Source: Candidatus Omnitrophota bacterium (GTDB lineage Bacteria; Omnitrophota; Gorgyraeia; Tantalellales; Tantalellaceae). From it: a stretch of 10,053 bases of DNA. The notes under the pieces were generated by a model. The model made no database searches. It was given only the letters and a program-made list of their open reading frames with translations, and was not told where the DNA came from. This document shows, piece after piece, positions 1-6,207 of this stretch (position 1 is the stretch's first letter; each line of letters opens with the position of its first letter). The translations under genes were made by a program, and so were the position numbers. Where the stretch lies: positions 1 through 10,053 of the forward strand of contig JABMSC010000126.1 of the NCBI GenBank assembly GCA_013204685.1, read 5' to 3'.

Positions 1-2067
1 AAAGAATACAACTTCACGGCTGTGCTGGATGATGGTGAAGTGCATGCCCAGAGGGATGATGTATACAGTGATGCTGATCTGGCGACGCTGGTGCAGGTAA
101 ACATATACACATACTACCAGAGCGGTAAGATCAACACCAAACAGGTTTATGACAATGTGAACCTCACCAAGAACGAGAATTACGAGTCGTTCACGTTCGC
201 CGCTGACGGCGAGACGATGACCGAGCATATATCCCGTTATGACGGTACGTGGAATAGAGATTCTAGCTTTACGGGCGCACTTGATGACGGGGATGTACAT
301 GCGCAGCGCAGTGATATATATAATGATCCGGACTGTACGGATTATCAGCAGACGGTCCTATATACCTATTACCAGAGCGGTAAGATCAATACCAAAGAAG
401 TCTACGACAACGTGAACCTCACCAAGAACACCAATTACGAATCATTCACGTTCGCCGCTGACGGCACGACAATGACCGAGCATATATCCTATTATGACGG
501 TGCGTGGAATAGAGATTCTAACTTCACTGGAACACTTGGTGACGGGGATGTACATGCGCAGCGTAACGAGGTTTATAACGACGTTAATTGCACCGACTAT
601 CAGGGAGTGAATATTTTCACTTATTATTCTTCAGGCAAGATCAAGAAGAAGGACATTTCCGGCCCCGGCGGATGGATCGAGACTTTCTGGCACTACAACG
701 ACAGCGCGAACCGTCCCAGGAAGATGTTGAAAAGTAACGGTGAGGCCGCCGAGTATTTCAATACTCCCGGTTATAAAGCAACAACTTACTGGGCTACCAA
801 CGGGAATGTCACGCACTGGGCAAGTGTTTCGGATTATGATACCTCCGGCAGTTACAGGTGCCAGTGGTATAAAAGCGGAAGCACACTTCAGCGTTTCACG
901 TATTATTCGAGCGGCTACGTACAGTATAAGAATATATATTCGGTATCCGGCAGCACGGCGACCTGGGTGTCGGCAGAAGGATATCAGAATGCCGGAAGTT
1001 TTCCGTTTGGCACCTGGGACGGTGCAAAGACCAGGGAGACTACGGGAGCTCCTTCGGCAATGTCCATACCGGGTAAGCCCCAGAGGTCCGATACATCATC
1101 GCTTATGCTCGGCGAAGAACCCGCGGTGAACGAGGCAGCCGACGATCTGATCCCGGAAAGCATGGAACATTTTACCGATAAACTTAATGAACTTAAGAGC
1201 GTTTCCACCGGGGAAGGCGTCACGATAGCTATCCTGGATACCGGTATAGATACTGACAAGCTCAACATAGATGTTATAGGCGGATTTGATTTTGCCTCGG
1301 AAAATGAAAATTACACGGATATTCTTGGACACGGAACCAGGACAGCAAGTGTGATCAATGAAGTTGCTCCGGAAGCGGATGTTGTGGCAGTGAAAGTATT
1401 CGACGACAATAATGAAACCACATCAAGCATTGTTGCTAATGCTATACGATATGCTGTTGATATGGGGGCAAGGGTGCTTTCTATGCCGTTTACCCTGTTT
1501 CCAATAAGCGATCAGCTTGAAGCAGCTATCGATTATGCGGTAGATATGGGCGCTATACTTATAGCAGCCGCCGGCAACGAAGGCACCGAAATCCTGGAAG
1601 GAAGTCTGGCAGCTGACGATAATGTTATTACTGTTGGTTCAGCCGATCCCGACGGCAGCTTTTCTGCATGGAGTAATTATGGAAATGAACTGGATCTTGC
1701 GGCTCCATGGGATGTCATAACAGCTGATGGCGAGAATGAAGCGGGAACTTCTTTTTCAGCGGCGCTTGTTTCAGGTATAACGGCGCTTATGCTTGCGGAA
1801 AACCCTGAAATGACTCGAGAAGATGTTATTGAGAAACTTGCTGACCTGATGTCAGATTTCGATAGTACAGTTTCAGCTAGTGAGGTTGATGAGCAGATGA
1901 GCTCAGGTGTTGACCAGAAAGTTTTGAGTGACGTTGTCGGCATGCAGAAAGCTATCGCTATGAGCAGGCGGCAGGCGAGTGACGCACGTTTTTCAAGGAA
2001 ACATCCGACCGTTCAGGAGACAATGGGACAGTACAGTCTTATTTTTCCATTGAAAGGAAGAAAGTAA
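1..2067 (+). CDS. Repeat protein with C-terminal S8 subtilisin-like protease domain (5' end cut by window)
   Basis: The frame is open from base 1, so this is the last 688 codons of a longer gene. Codons 5-220 carry 85-residue tandem repeats rich in Tyr, Gly and Asp with motifs such as YTYYQSGKI, which look like short beta-hairpin repeats (MORN_2/YwqK-like or YD-like; exact family uncertain). Codons ~220-400 hold degenerate copies (FTYYSSGYV) and a linker. Codons ~406-604 form an S8 peptidase: catalytic Asp413 in ILDTGID, His444 in GHGT, oxyanion Asn526 in AAAGNEG and Ser584 in GTSFSAALVSG. The D-H and N-S spacings (31 and 58) are close to those of subtilisin, with a somewhat shorter middle. 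About 80 residues of helical or Ser-rich tail follow, with no further domain recognised. The repeats imply an exported or surface protein, but no signal peptide can be seen. The GTG at 22 lies inside a repeat unit and is not the start. Domain call is firm; substrate unknown. Confidence 0.9.
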   Translation, partial: KEYNFTAVLDDGEVHAQRDDVYSDADLATLVQVNIYTYYQSGKINTKQVYDNVNLTKNENYESFTFAADGETMTEHISRYDGTWNRDSSFTGALDDGDVHAQRSDIYNDPDCTDYQQTVLYTYYQSGKINTKEVYDNVNLTKNTNYESFTFAADGTTMTEHISYYDGAWNRDSNFTGTLGDGDVHAQRNEVYNDVNCTDYQGVNIFTYYSSGKIKKKDISGPGGWIETFWHYNDSANRPRKMLKSNGEAAEYFNTPGYKATTYWATNGNVTHWASVSDYDTSGSYRCQWYKSGSTLQRFTYYSSGYVQYKNIYSVSGSTATWVSAEGYQNAGSFPFGTWDGAKTRETTGAPSAMSIPGKPQRSDTSSLMLGEEPAVNEAADDLIPESMEHFTDKLNELKSVSTGEGVTIAILDTGIDTDKLNIDVIGGFDFASENENYTDILGHGTRTASVINEVAPEADVVAVKVFDDNNETTSSIVANAIRYAVDMGARVLSMPFTLFPISDQLEAAIDYAVDMGAILIAAAGNEGTEILEGSLAADDNVITVGSADPDGSFSAWSNYGNELDLAAPWDVITADGENEAGTSFSAALVSGITALMLAENPEMTREDVIEKLADLMSDFDSTVSASEVDEQMSSGVDQKVLSDVVGMQKAIAMSRRQASDARFSRKHPTVQETMGQYSLIFPLKGRK
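13..660 (+). repeat. In-frame 255-bp tandem repeat (2.5 units visible)
   Basis: Units begin at 13, 268 and 523, exactly 255 bp (85 codons) apart. Each starts with Phe-Thr followed by a (D/G)DG(E/D)VHAQR motif. The third unit keeps its first ~46 codons to about 660 and then diverges. Units 1 and 2 are very similar at DNA level, including identical stretches of about 20 bases around 190-215 and 445-470, which suggests recent duplication. Within a unit, segments starting YTYYQSGKI and FTFAADG resemble each other, so each unit is probably built from smaller hairpins. The array continues left of the window. Confidence 0.93.
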
Positions 2068-2103
2068 TATGCGGAGTATTCAGTCGTAAAGCTAGAAAGA
2101 GTA

Positions 2104-2112
2104 TGATACAAT
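2104..2112 (+). promoter_or_regulatory. Possible extended -10 promoter for the first PilZ gene
   Basis: TG at 2104-2105, one base, then TACAAT at 2107-2112 matches an extended -10 (TGnTATAAT). The -35 position 17 bp upstream (TCGTAA, 2084-2089) matches only weakly. It lies in the 76-bp gap after the protease gene, about 30 bp before the GTG start. Seen by eye only. Confidence 0.35.
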
Positions 2113-2143
2113 AAAAAAAGTATAAAGTGAGGAGGAAAGGACA

Positions 2144-2569
2144 GTGGCAGACTCAACGGATAAGAGAAAACATGAAAGGGTTAAAGCTCATATCCCAATA
2201 AGATACCGCAAATTACGCGATGGCGCGGGTATCGAAGGGGTGAGTTCCATAACCAAGAATCTGAGCCAGGGAGGCATCCGCTTCAGGACCGCGGGATTTG
2301 TTTCTATGGCATGCAGATTGATACTGGAAATGGATATCCCCATGTTTACAAAATCTGTCAAGGCAATCTCAAAAGTCGCATGGATCCGTAAAAATGATTC
2401 CGGCGACGGGTATGAGATAGGCAATCAGTTTCTGGAAATGTCCAAACAGGACAAAGAACTTGTTTCGGAATATGTGGATAGTCTCGGAAAAGGGAAGAGT
2501 TCCGAGAAGCCTATCACTGCAGCAGACATTGCCTCAAAGACAGAAAGTTCTTCGGGGGAAGAGCAATAA
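2144..2569 (+). CDS. PilZ-domain protein, copy 1
   Basis: This 141-residue protein is a stand-alone PilZ domain (roughly residues 8-105) with a polar C-terminal tail. The c-di-GMP-binding signature is complete: RxxxR at Arg8-Arg12 (RKHER) and the (D/N)xSxxG motif at Asn39-Ser41-Gly44 (NLSQGG). PilZ proteins bind cyclic di-GMP and relay it to motility, exopolysaccharide or transcription targets; the target here is unknown. The GTG start is chosen because GGAGG at 2131-2135 sits 8 bases upstream. It is clearly paralogous to the next gene, sharing KAISKVAWIRK and a DKELVSxYVDSL end to the domain. There is no transmembrane segment or signal peptide, so it should act in the cytoplasm. Confidence 0.9.
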   Translation: MADSTDKRKHERVKAHIPIRYRKLRDGAGIEGVSSITKNLSQGGIRFRTAGFVSMACRLILEMDIPMFTKSVKAISKVAWIRKNDSGDGYEIGNQFLEMSKQDKELVSEYVDSLGKGKSSEKPITAADIASKTESSSGEEQ

Positions 2570-2582
2570 ATCCATAAAAAGC

Positions 2583-2640
2583 AAACGCATAGATTCAGAA
2601 TGCGGACCGGGTGTATCTGGTCCGCACGATCTATCCGTTT
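2583..2640. other. Two-part long hairpin between the PilZ genes
   Basis: The inner stem pairs TGCGGACCGG (2601-2610) with CTGGTCCGCA (2617-2626) around a 6-base loop, with one G-T pair. The outer stem pairs AAACGCATAGAT (2583-2594) with ATCTATCCGTTT (2629-2640) with a single mismatch. An asymmetric internal loop separates the two. It begins 14 bases after the first PilZ stop codon. No T-run follows on either strand, so it is not a classical intrinsic terminator. It could be an mRNA 3'-end stabiliser, a processing site or a factor-dependent stop. Confidence 0.75.
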
Positions 2641-2710
2641 CCCATCTGAGTTTATGTGCGTCTAACACACCAAAAAAGTACATATAAAGTTTTTAATTTC
2701 CATGCAGATA

Positions 2711-2719
2711 TGATATACT
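2711..2719 (+). promoter_or_regulatory. Possible extended -10 promoter for the second PilZ gene
   Basis: TG at 2711-2712, one base, then TATACT at 2714-2719 gives an extended -10, about 70 bp before the second PilZ start. The -35 region is weak (TTTTAA at 2691-2696). The tract is AT-rich and lies just downstream of the long hairpin, which fits separate transcription of the two paralogues. Confidence 0.38.
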
Positions 2720-2790
2720 AATCTCATAGATAAATAGCTATCTACTATTTTAACCAAGTTCATTTTTTATTATTCCAAAAAGGTGAGAAT

Positions 2791-3201
2791 ATGGACGGGT
2801 ACGAAGAAAAAAGAAAGTTTCCCCGTATAGTAACACACATCCCCGTGAAGTATCGTAAGCTGAACGATCCGGGAAGTGTGTCTGGGGGCGGTTCTGTCAC
2901 CAAGAACTTGAGTGTGGGAGGTGTTCGTTTCACTACACCTGAATTTATTTCCAGGGCATGCAGGCTTATTCTCGAGCTGGATATGCCCATGCTCACGAAA
3001 CCCATAAAAGCTATTTCCAAGGTGGCATGGATACGTAAGCTGTCTTCCGGGGGCAATTTCGAGATCGGAAGTCGATTTCTTGAAATATCAAAAACTGACA
3101 AGGAATTGGTCTCCAAATATGTCGATAGCTTGAATCATTATAACGATTCGGGGGAAACTGAAAATCTTGCAGAAAGTGCGGGAAGCAGTCTAGTACAGTA
3201 A
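2791..3201 (+). CDS. PilZ-domain protein, copy 2
   Basis: This 136-residue PilZ protein is a paralogue of the gene 221 bp upstream and nearly collinear with it. Arg8-Arg12 (RKFPR) forms the RxxxR motif and Asn39-Ser41-Gly44 (NLSVGG) the NxSxxG motif, at the same residue numbers as in copy 1. Both should therefore be able to bind c-di-GMP (family knowledge, not shown here). The C-terminal ~30 residues differ between the copies and are polar and acidic, so they may set partner specificity. The ATG follows an AGGTGA ribosome binding site at 2781-2786. There is no signal peptide or membrane segment. A terminator follows at 3275, so the gene probably ends its own transcript. Confidence 0.9.
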   Translation: MDGYEEKRKFPRIVTHIPVKYRKLNDPGSVSGGGSVTKNLSVGGVRFTTPEFISRACRLILELDMPMLTKPIKAISKVAWIRKLSSGGNFEIGSRFLEISKTDKELVSKYVDSLNHYNDSGETENLAESAGSSLVQ

Positions 3202-3274
3202 TAATTGTATTTGATTTTTTACTGGTAATGTTCCCGTGTTTTTAATTGGTGAAATTATATTTTGTCTTTATTAG

Positions 3275-3310
3275 ATAAAGGGGCACGGTGTACCGTGCCC
3301 CTTTATTTTA
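3275..3310 (+). terminator. Intrinsic terminator after the second PilZ gene
   Basis: Arms ATAAAGGGGCACGGT (3275-3289) and ACCGTGCCCCTTTAT (3292-3306) are perfect inverse complements around a central GT, giving about 14 bp of usable stem. The T-rich tract TTTATTTTA (3302-3310) overlaps the stem end and continues past it. Its position 74 bp after the PilZ stop and upstream of the next promoter suits a plus-strand terminator. Confidence 0.8.
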
Positions 3311-3321
3311 AATGGGGCACG
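3294..3321. other. Alternative hairpin competing with the terminator
   Basis: CGTGCCCC (3294-3301), the right arm of the terminator stem, can also pair with a third copy of the arm, GGGGCACG (3314-3321), across a 12-base loop. The two foldings exclude each other. It may simply be a remnant of a duplicated palindrome. Confidence 0.5.
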
Positions 3322-3377
3322 ATCGGAGACACAAATCACACACTATGCGTCGCACAGCGCACGTATGACATTTACAA

Positions 3378-3407
3378 TTGACAATCTGTGGTTTCATGGG
3401 ATAAAAT
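3378..3407 (+). promoter_or_regulatory. Candidate sigma-70 promoter for bamD-lptE-holA
   Basis: A perfect -35 box TTGACA (3378-3383) is followed after 18 bases by TAAAAT (3402-3407), a 5/6 match to the -10 consensus. The predicted start near 3414 would give a leader of about 70 bases. Caution: the -35 lies in a short tract of degenerate heptamers, so the match could be fortuitous. Other AT-rich -10-like words (TATAAA at 3465, TAATAC at 3472) lie nearer the gene. Confidence 0.5.
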
Positions 3408-3486
3408 GTTAAGACAATTCAGCGAGGTTATATATATTAAATAGGAAAATACAGTTATTTAGGCTATAAAGTAATACTCTGATGAT

Positions 3487-4452
3487 ATGCGAAAAAAATC
3501 TATTCTAACCATATTTATTATTATTCTTTTTCTTTTATCTTTTGAAAATTCCGCCTATGGTTTCTGGCTATGGACACCTAAGAGCGGTACTCTTGTAAAC
3601 CCTAAATATGCCGTAAAAGATTCCCCGCAGGACCAGTTTGACTGGGCCATGCGTTTCTTTAAACTGAACGATTTTAAGCGTTCCGCCGATGAATTTATGA
3701 GATTGACGAAATATTACCCTGATTCCGATCTTGCGCCGGATGCACAATATTATGCCGGACGCAGTTATGAAGAACTGGGCAAGTATTACGCCGCTTTTAT
3801 TAATTACCAGAAGACCATAGATAATTATCCATATACAAGGCGTATGAACGAGATTATCAGGCGTGAATACAATATAGCAAATATTTTTCAGACCACGGAA
3901 GTGCACAAGGTTCTGGATATGGAACTGTCCTTAGCTTTGGACAGGGCCATAACCGTATATAATAAAATAGTAGAGAATGCGCCTTTCGGGGAATATGCGG
4001 ACAAATCTTTATACAAGATGGCGGAATGTTATCGCAGGGCGAAGAAATACAAGAAAGCCCTGGAGGCTTATGAGCGGCTGATGAGCGATTATCCTGAAAG
4101 TGATCTTGTAACGGAAGCCAGATATCAGTTCGCATATACAAAATACGAAGCTTCACTTGATCCTGAATACGACCAGGAAAGCACGGAAGAAGCCCTAAGG
4201 GAATTTCAGCAGATAGCTAAAACTACAGCGATCCCGGCGGTAGCTGAAGAAGCTGAAAAGGTTTTTGATGAATTAAAGGAAAAGAAGGCGGAGAGCGAGT
4301 TCAAGATCGCGAAATTCTATGAAAGAGGCGGAAAATACAAAAGCGCGCTTATATATTACAATGAGATCGTAGGAAAGTTTCCCGGAACAAAAGCTGGGGA
4401 AGAAGCAGCTGAAAGAATAACGTACTTAAAAGAAAAGGTTAAGGGCAAATGA
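3487..4452 (+). CDS. bamD: BamD-like TPR outer-membrane assembly protein
   Basis: This 321-residue protein starts with a Sec signal peptide: MRKK, a hydrophobic core at ~6-19, and likely cleavage after the AYG at 23-25. Tetratricopeptide motifs follow at ~48-118, ~155-225 and ~270-312, with typical pieces such as YYAGRSYEELGKY and ALEAYERLMSDYPES. This matches the BamD/YfiO and YbgF-type TPR family. BamD is the periplasmic partner of BamA in beta-barrel insertion, and coupling to lptE supports that role. Unlike E. coli BamD it has no lipobox cysteine; the only Cys is deep in the mature chain, so it would be soluble or peripherally bound. The ATG is the only start: an in-frame TAA lies at 3472. 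No Shine-Dalgarno is visible. It could instead be a general TPR or CpoB-like protein. Confidence 0.75.
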   Translation: MRKKSILTIFIIILFLLSFENSAYGFWLWTPKSGTLVNPKYAVKDSPQDQFDWAMRFFKLNDFKRSADEFMRLTKYYPDSDLAPDAQYYAGRSYEELGKYYAAFINYQKTIDNYPYTRRMNEIIRREYNIANIFQTTEVHKVLDMELSLALDRAITVYNKIVENAPFGEYADKSLYKMAECYRRAKKYKKALEAYERLMSDYPESDLVTEARYQFAYTKYEASLDPEYDQESTEEALREFQQIAKTTAIPAVAEEAEKVFDELKEKKAESEFKIAKFYERGGKYKSALIYYNEIVGKFPGTKAGEEAAERITYLKEKVKGK

Positions 4453-4988
4453 AATCAATAACATATTTAATTCTATCCATTTTTCTTGTAACATGCGCAG
4501 GTTGCGGTTACAAATACGGTTCTATGCTTCCTGAGGGCACCGATTCCGTTCATGTGGCAAGTTTTATTAACGGAATAGACCCGGCGCAGCAGGTGACGGA
4601 TAGGAGAGCGGATTATTCCTACTGGCCGGGGCTTGAGACCGATCTCACAAAAAGGGTTATCGGGGATTTTATTGTTGACGGGAATCTCAAAGTCAAAAGC
4701 GAAAAAAAGGCGGCGCTCCTCCTCGTGGGCACATTGGTTGATTTCAGACTCTTGCCGCTAAGCTATGATACGGATGAAAACGTTGACGAGCAAAGAGTGG
4801 AGATTTATGTCGATCTGGAACTTTATGATAATATAACCGGAAAGCTTTTGTGGAAAGAAGATAATTTCATGGGCCACACGAATTATGAAGTTTCCGATAC
4901 AGAAAACCTGAGAGAAGAAGACGCTGTACGGGAAGCGGTCAAAGACATTTCGCGAAGAATAGTAGAACGAGTCACAGAAGCATGGTAA
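4449..4988 (+). CDS. lptE: LptE-like LPS-assembly lipoprotein
   Basis: This 179-residue protein has a short lipoprotein signal peptide, and the sequence around Cys19, CAGCGYKYG, resembles the typical LptE start (GCGYxF). Cys16 in LVTC is a second possible lipidation site. The mature part shows the LptE/LptE-like fold pattern: an early SVHVASFING strand, an alternating beta core (VEIYVDLELYDNITGKLLW), and a C-terminal helix. LptE is an outer-membrane lipoprotein that plugs and supports LptD during LPS export. Its ATG overlaps the bamD TGA (ATGA), so translation is coupled. AAGGG at 4441-4445 can serve as ribosome binding site. The family is very divergent, so the call rests on the N-terminus, length and context. 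Confidence 0.78.
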   Translation: MKSITYLILSIFLVTCAGCGYKYGSMLPEGTDSVHVASFINGIDPAQQVTDRRADYSYWPGLETDLTKRVIGDFIVDGNLKVKSEKKAALLLVGTLVDFRLLPLSYDTDENVDEQRVEIYVDLELYDNITGKLLWKEDNFMGHTNYEVSDTENLREEDAVREAVKDISRRIVERVTEAW

Positions 4989-5045
4989 GTGAATTCAGGC
5001 CTTGCGGAGCACTTACACGCACCCCCACCAGGAAACAGTCCAGCC

Positions 5046-5987
5046 ATGAGTGAAAACTATCTTATAGTCGGAGATGACGATCACATACGTGAAGTGGAAA
5101 CAACCAAGCTTAAGGATAAATTTCTTTCTCCCGATGAAGTTGAACTCAGTTATTCTGTTTTCACCCCCGAAAATATCGATGAAATAAGTGATTCAATGGG
5201 AACCCTTCCGTTTTTATCCGATAAAAGAGTAGTTGTAGTTAAAGAAGCAGAGGCTCTTTCCGGAGAATGCACCGAGACAATAATTTCATATCTTGAAAAA
5301 CCGCTGGAGACAACTGTTTTAGTTTTGTCCGCGGCAGGATCATTCAAAAAGTCCAAAGCTTTTCGTAAATTGTCGGCTCTGGCAAATGTCATCAGCGCGG
5401 ACAAACCAGATCCGGCGACCATCAAGAACTGGATACGCACTTTTTTCAAAAAAGAAGGTGTAGAGATATCCGGTGAAGCCGTAGAACTTATTGTTGAACT
5501 TAAGGGGACCGACACCATAGGAGTAAAAGAGGAACTATATAAGCTCCTGAATTATGTGGACGATAAAAAAATAGGCATAGAGCAGGTAGAGCAGTTAGTG
5601 GGCCGCAGCGTAACGGAAAGTATTTTTAAAATGGTAGACGCGATCAATATCCGTGACGCAGCTTGGTGCTTCAGGATACTCTCCGACTTGTATGATCAGA
5701 AGAAACAACCTCAGGAAATAATAGGGTATCTTAGCTGGTATATCAGGGTCATACAGAAAATAACACTTCTTACAGGTAAGGGAATAGGACTGGAAGGGAT
5801 TTCATCAGAACTGGGGTATTCTCAAGCGTATGCGCGCCGCCTCATGAGTCAGGCGAATAAGTATCCGGTGAACAAAATAAAACGATGGACATCTCTTCTT
5901 TTTACGACGGATAGAGACATAAAGACAGGTCGTAAGACCGCGGATCTCGCGATAGATATGCTGCTGGTGGGTTTGATTAATAGCTAA
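5046..5987 (+). CDS. holA: DNA polymerase III delta subunit (clamp-loader wrench)
   Basis: This 313-residue protein matches HolA. It has an N-terminal YLIVGDDDHIRE segment, the LPFLSDKRVVVVKEAEAL strand-helix, then a C-terminal part with VGRSVTESIFKMVDAI and QPQEIIGYLSWYIRVIQ, all characteristic of the delta family. Delta opens the beta sliding clamp inside the cytoplasmic clamp-loader complex. I chose ATG 5046 because the family begins a few residues before the YLxxGxD strand. A longer reading from GTG 4989, directly after the lptE stop, would add 19 Pro/His-rich residues of unlikely homology. AGGA at 5030-5033 is a weak, distant ribosome binding site, so the start is not certain. holA follows lptE in many diderms, and the same cluster is seen here. 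Confidence 0.88.
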   Translation: MSENYLIVGDDDHIREVETTKLKDKFLSPDEVELSYSVFTPENIDEISDSMGTLPFLSDKRVVVVKEAEALSGECTETIISYLEKPLETTVLVLSAAGSFKKSKAFRKLSALANVISADKPDPATIKNWIRTFFKKEGVEISGEAVELIVELKGTDTIGVKEELYKLLNYVDDKKIGIEQVEQLVGRSVTESIFKMVDAINIRDAAWCFRILSDLYDQKKQPQEIIGYLSWYIRVIQKITLLTGKGIGLEGISSELGYSQAYARRLMSQANKYPVNKIKRWTSLLFTTDRDIKTGRKTADLAIDMLLVGLINS

Positions 5988-6020
5988 AAAGACAGCCAAT
6001 AGGTTCGTGCTGCAACGACA

Positions 6021-6062
6021 GTATTCAGGAGTCCGGAGTCAGCATTCAGAATAAGGAGGGTG
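6021..6062. repeat. Degenerate heptamer array A (holA-murI gap)
   Basis: Six consecutive 7-base words in register, including GTATTCA, GGAGTCC, GGAGTCA and GCATTCA, run from 6021. The segment 6023-6038 is nearly complementary to 6071-6086 in array B, with one bulge and two mismatches, so A and B can fold into a long hairpin. Confidence 0.65.
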
Positions 6063-6067
6063 CCCCA

Positions 6068-6105
6068 CTGCTTCGGACTCTGAACTACGAACTACGAACT
6101 TATTA
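6068..6105. repeat. Heptamer array B (holA-murI gap)
   Basis: Seven-base words in register include GGACTCT, GAACTAC twice and GAACTTA. The tract ends with GAACTTATTA at 6096-6105, the same decamer that ends array C 50 bp further on. Confidence 0.75.
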
Positions 6106-6115
6106 AAAGCAAGCC

Positions 6116-6155
6116 CACAACTGTGAACTGTGAACTGTGAACTGTGAACTTATTA
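6116..6155. repeat. Heptamer array C (holA-murI gap)
   Basis: Four perfect copies of GTGAACT at 6123-6150 are preceded by the related CACAACT (6116-6122) and followed by TATTA. It ends in GAACTTATTA (6146-6155), shared with array B. With arrays A and B it fills most of the 220-bp space between holA and murI; I see no gene there. Confidence 0.9.
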
Positions 6156-6171
6156 TGACCTAACCTAATCC

Positions 6172-6200
6172 TTTACCTAATTAATACATTCCTATATAAT
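6172..6200 (+). promoter_or_regulatory. Promoter for murI, probably leaderless
   Basis: TTTACC (6172-6177) and a perfect TATAAT (6195-6200) are separated by 17 bases. The ATG of murI begins 7 bases after the -10, where transcription would normally start. There is no Shine-Dalgarno, so the mRNA should begin at or within a base or two of the start codon. Confidence 0.65.
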
Positions 6201-6207
6201 ATAACCC

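Noticed and set aside
22..24. GTG at 22 as the start of the subtilase gene
   Set aside because: It lies inside the first visible 85-residue repeat unit, and the matching codon in later units is internal, so the gene continues upstream of the window.
740..1129. Second reading frame overlapping the subtilase linker
   Set aside because: It is rich in Arg and Pro with no recognisable motif and runs inside a well-supported gene in another frame.
2069..2089. Six-codon reading frame after the subtilase
   Set aside because: Too short, with no ribosome binding site and no reason to think it is translated.
4989..5045. GTG start adding 19 residues to HolA
   Set aside because: The added stretch is Pro/His-rich and unlike the family N-terminus, and the ATG at 5046 places the conserved strand correctly. 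It is kept as an alternative because the ribosome binding site at 5030 is weak.
5988..6020. Terminator directly after holA
   Set aside because: No stem with a T-run is visible in these bases. The later A-B fold-back could act as a barrier but lacks a T-tract.
6021..6155. Heptamer arrays as a CRISPR array or integron site
   Set aside because: Repeats are only 7 bases with no unique spacers of constant length, and no cas or integrase gene is present.
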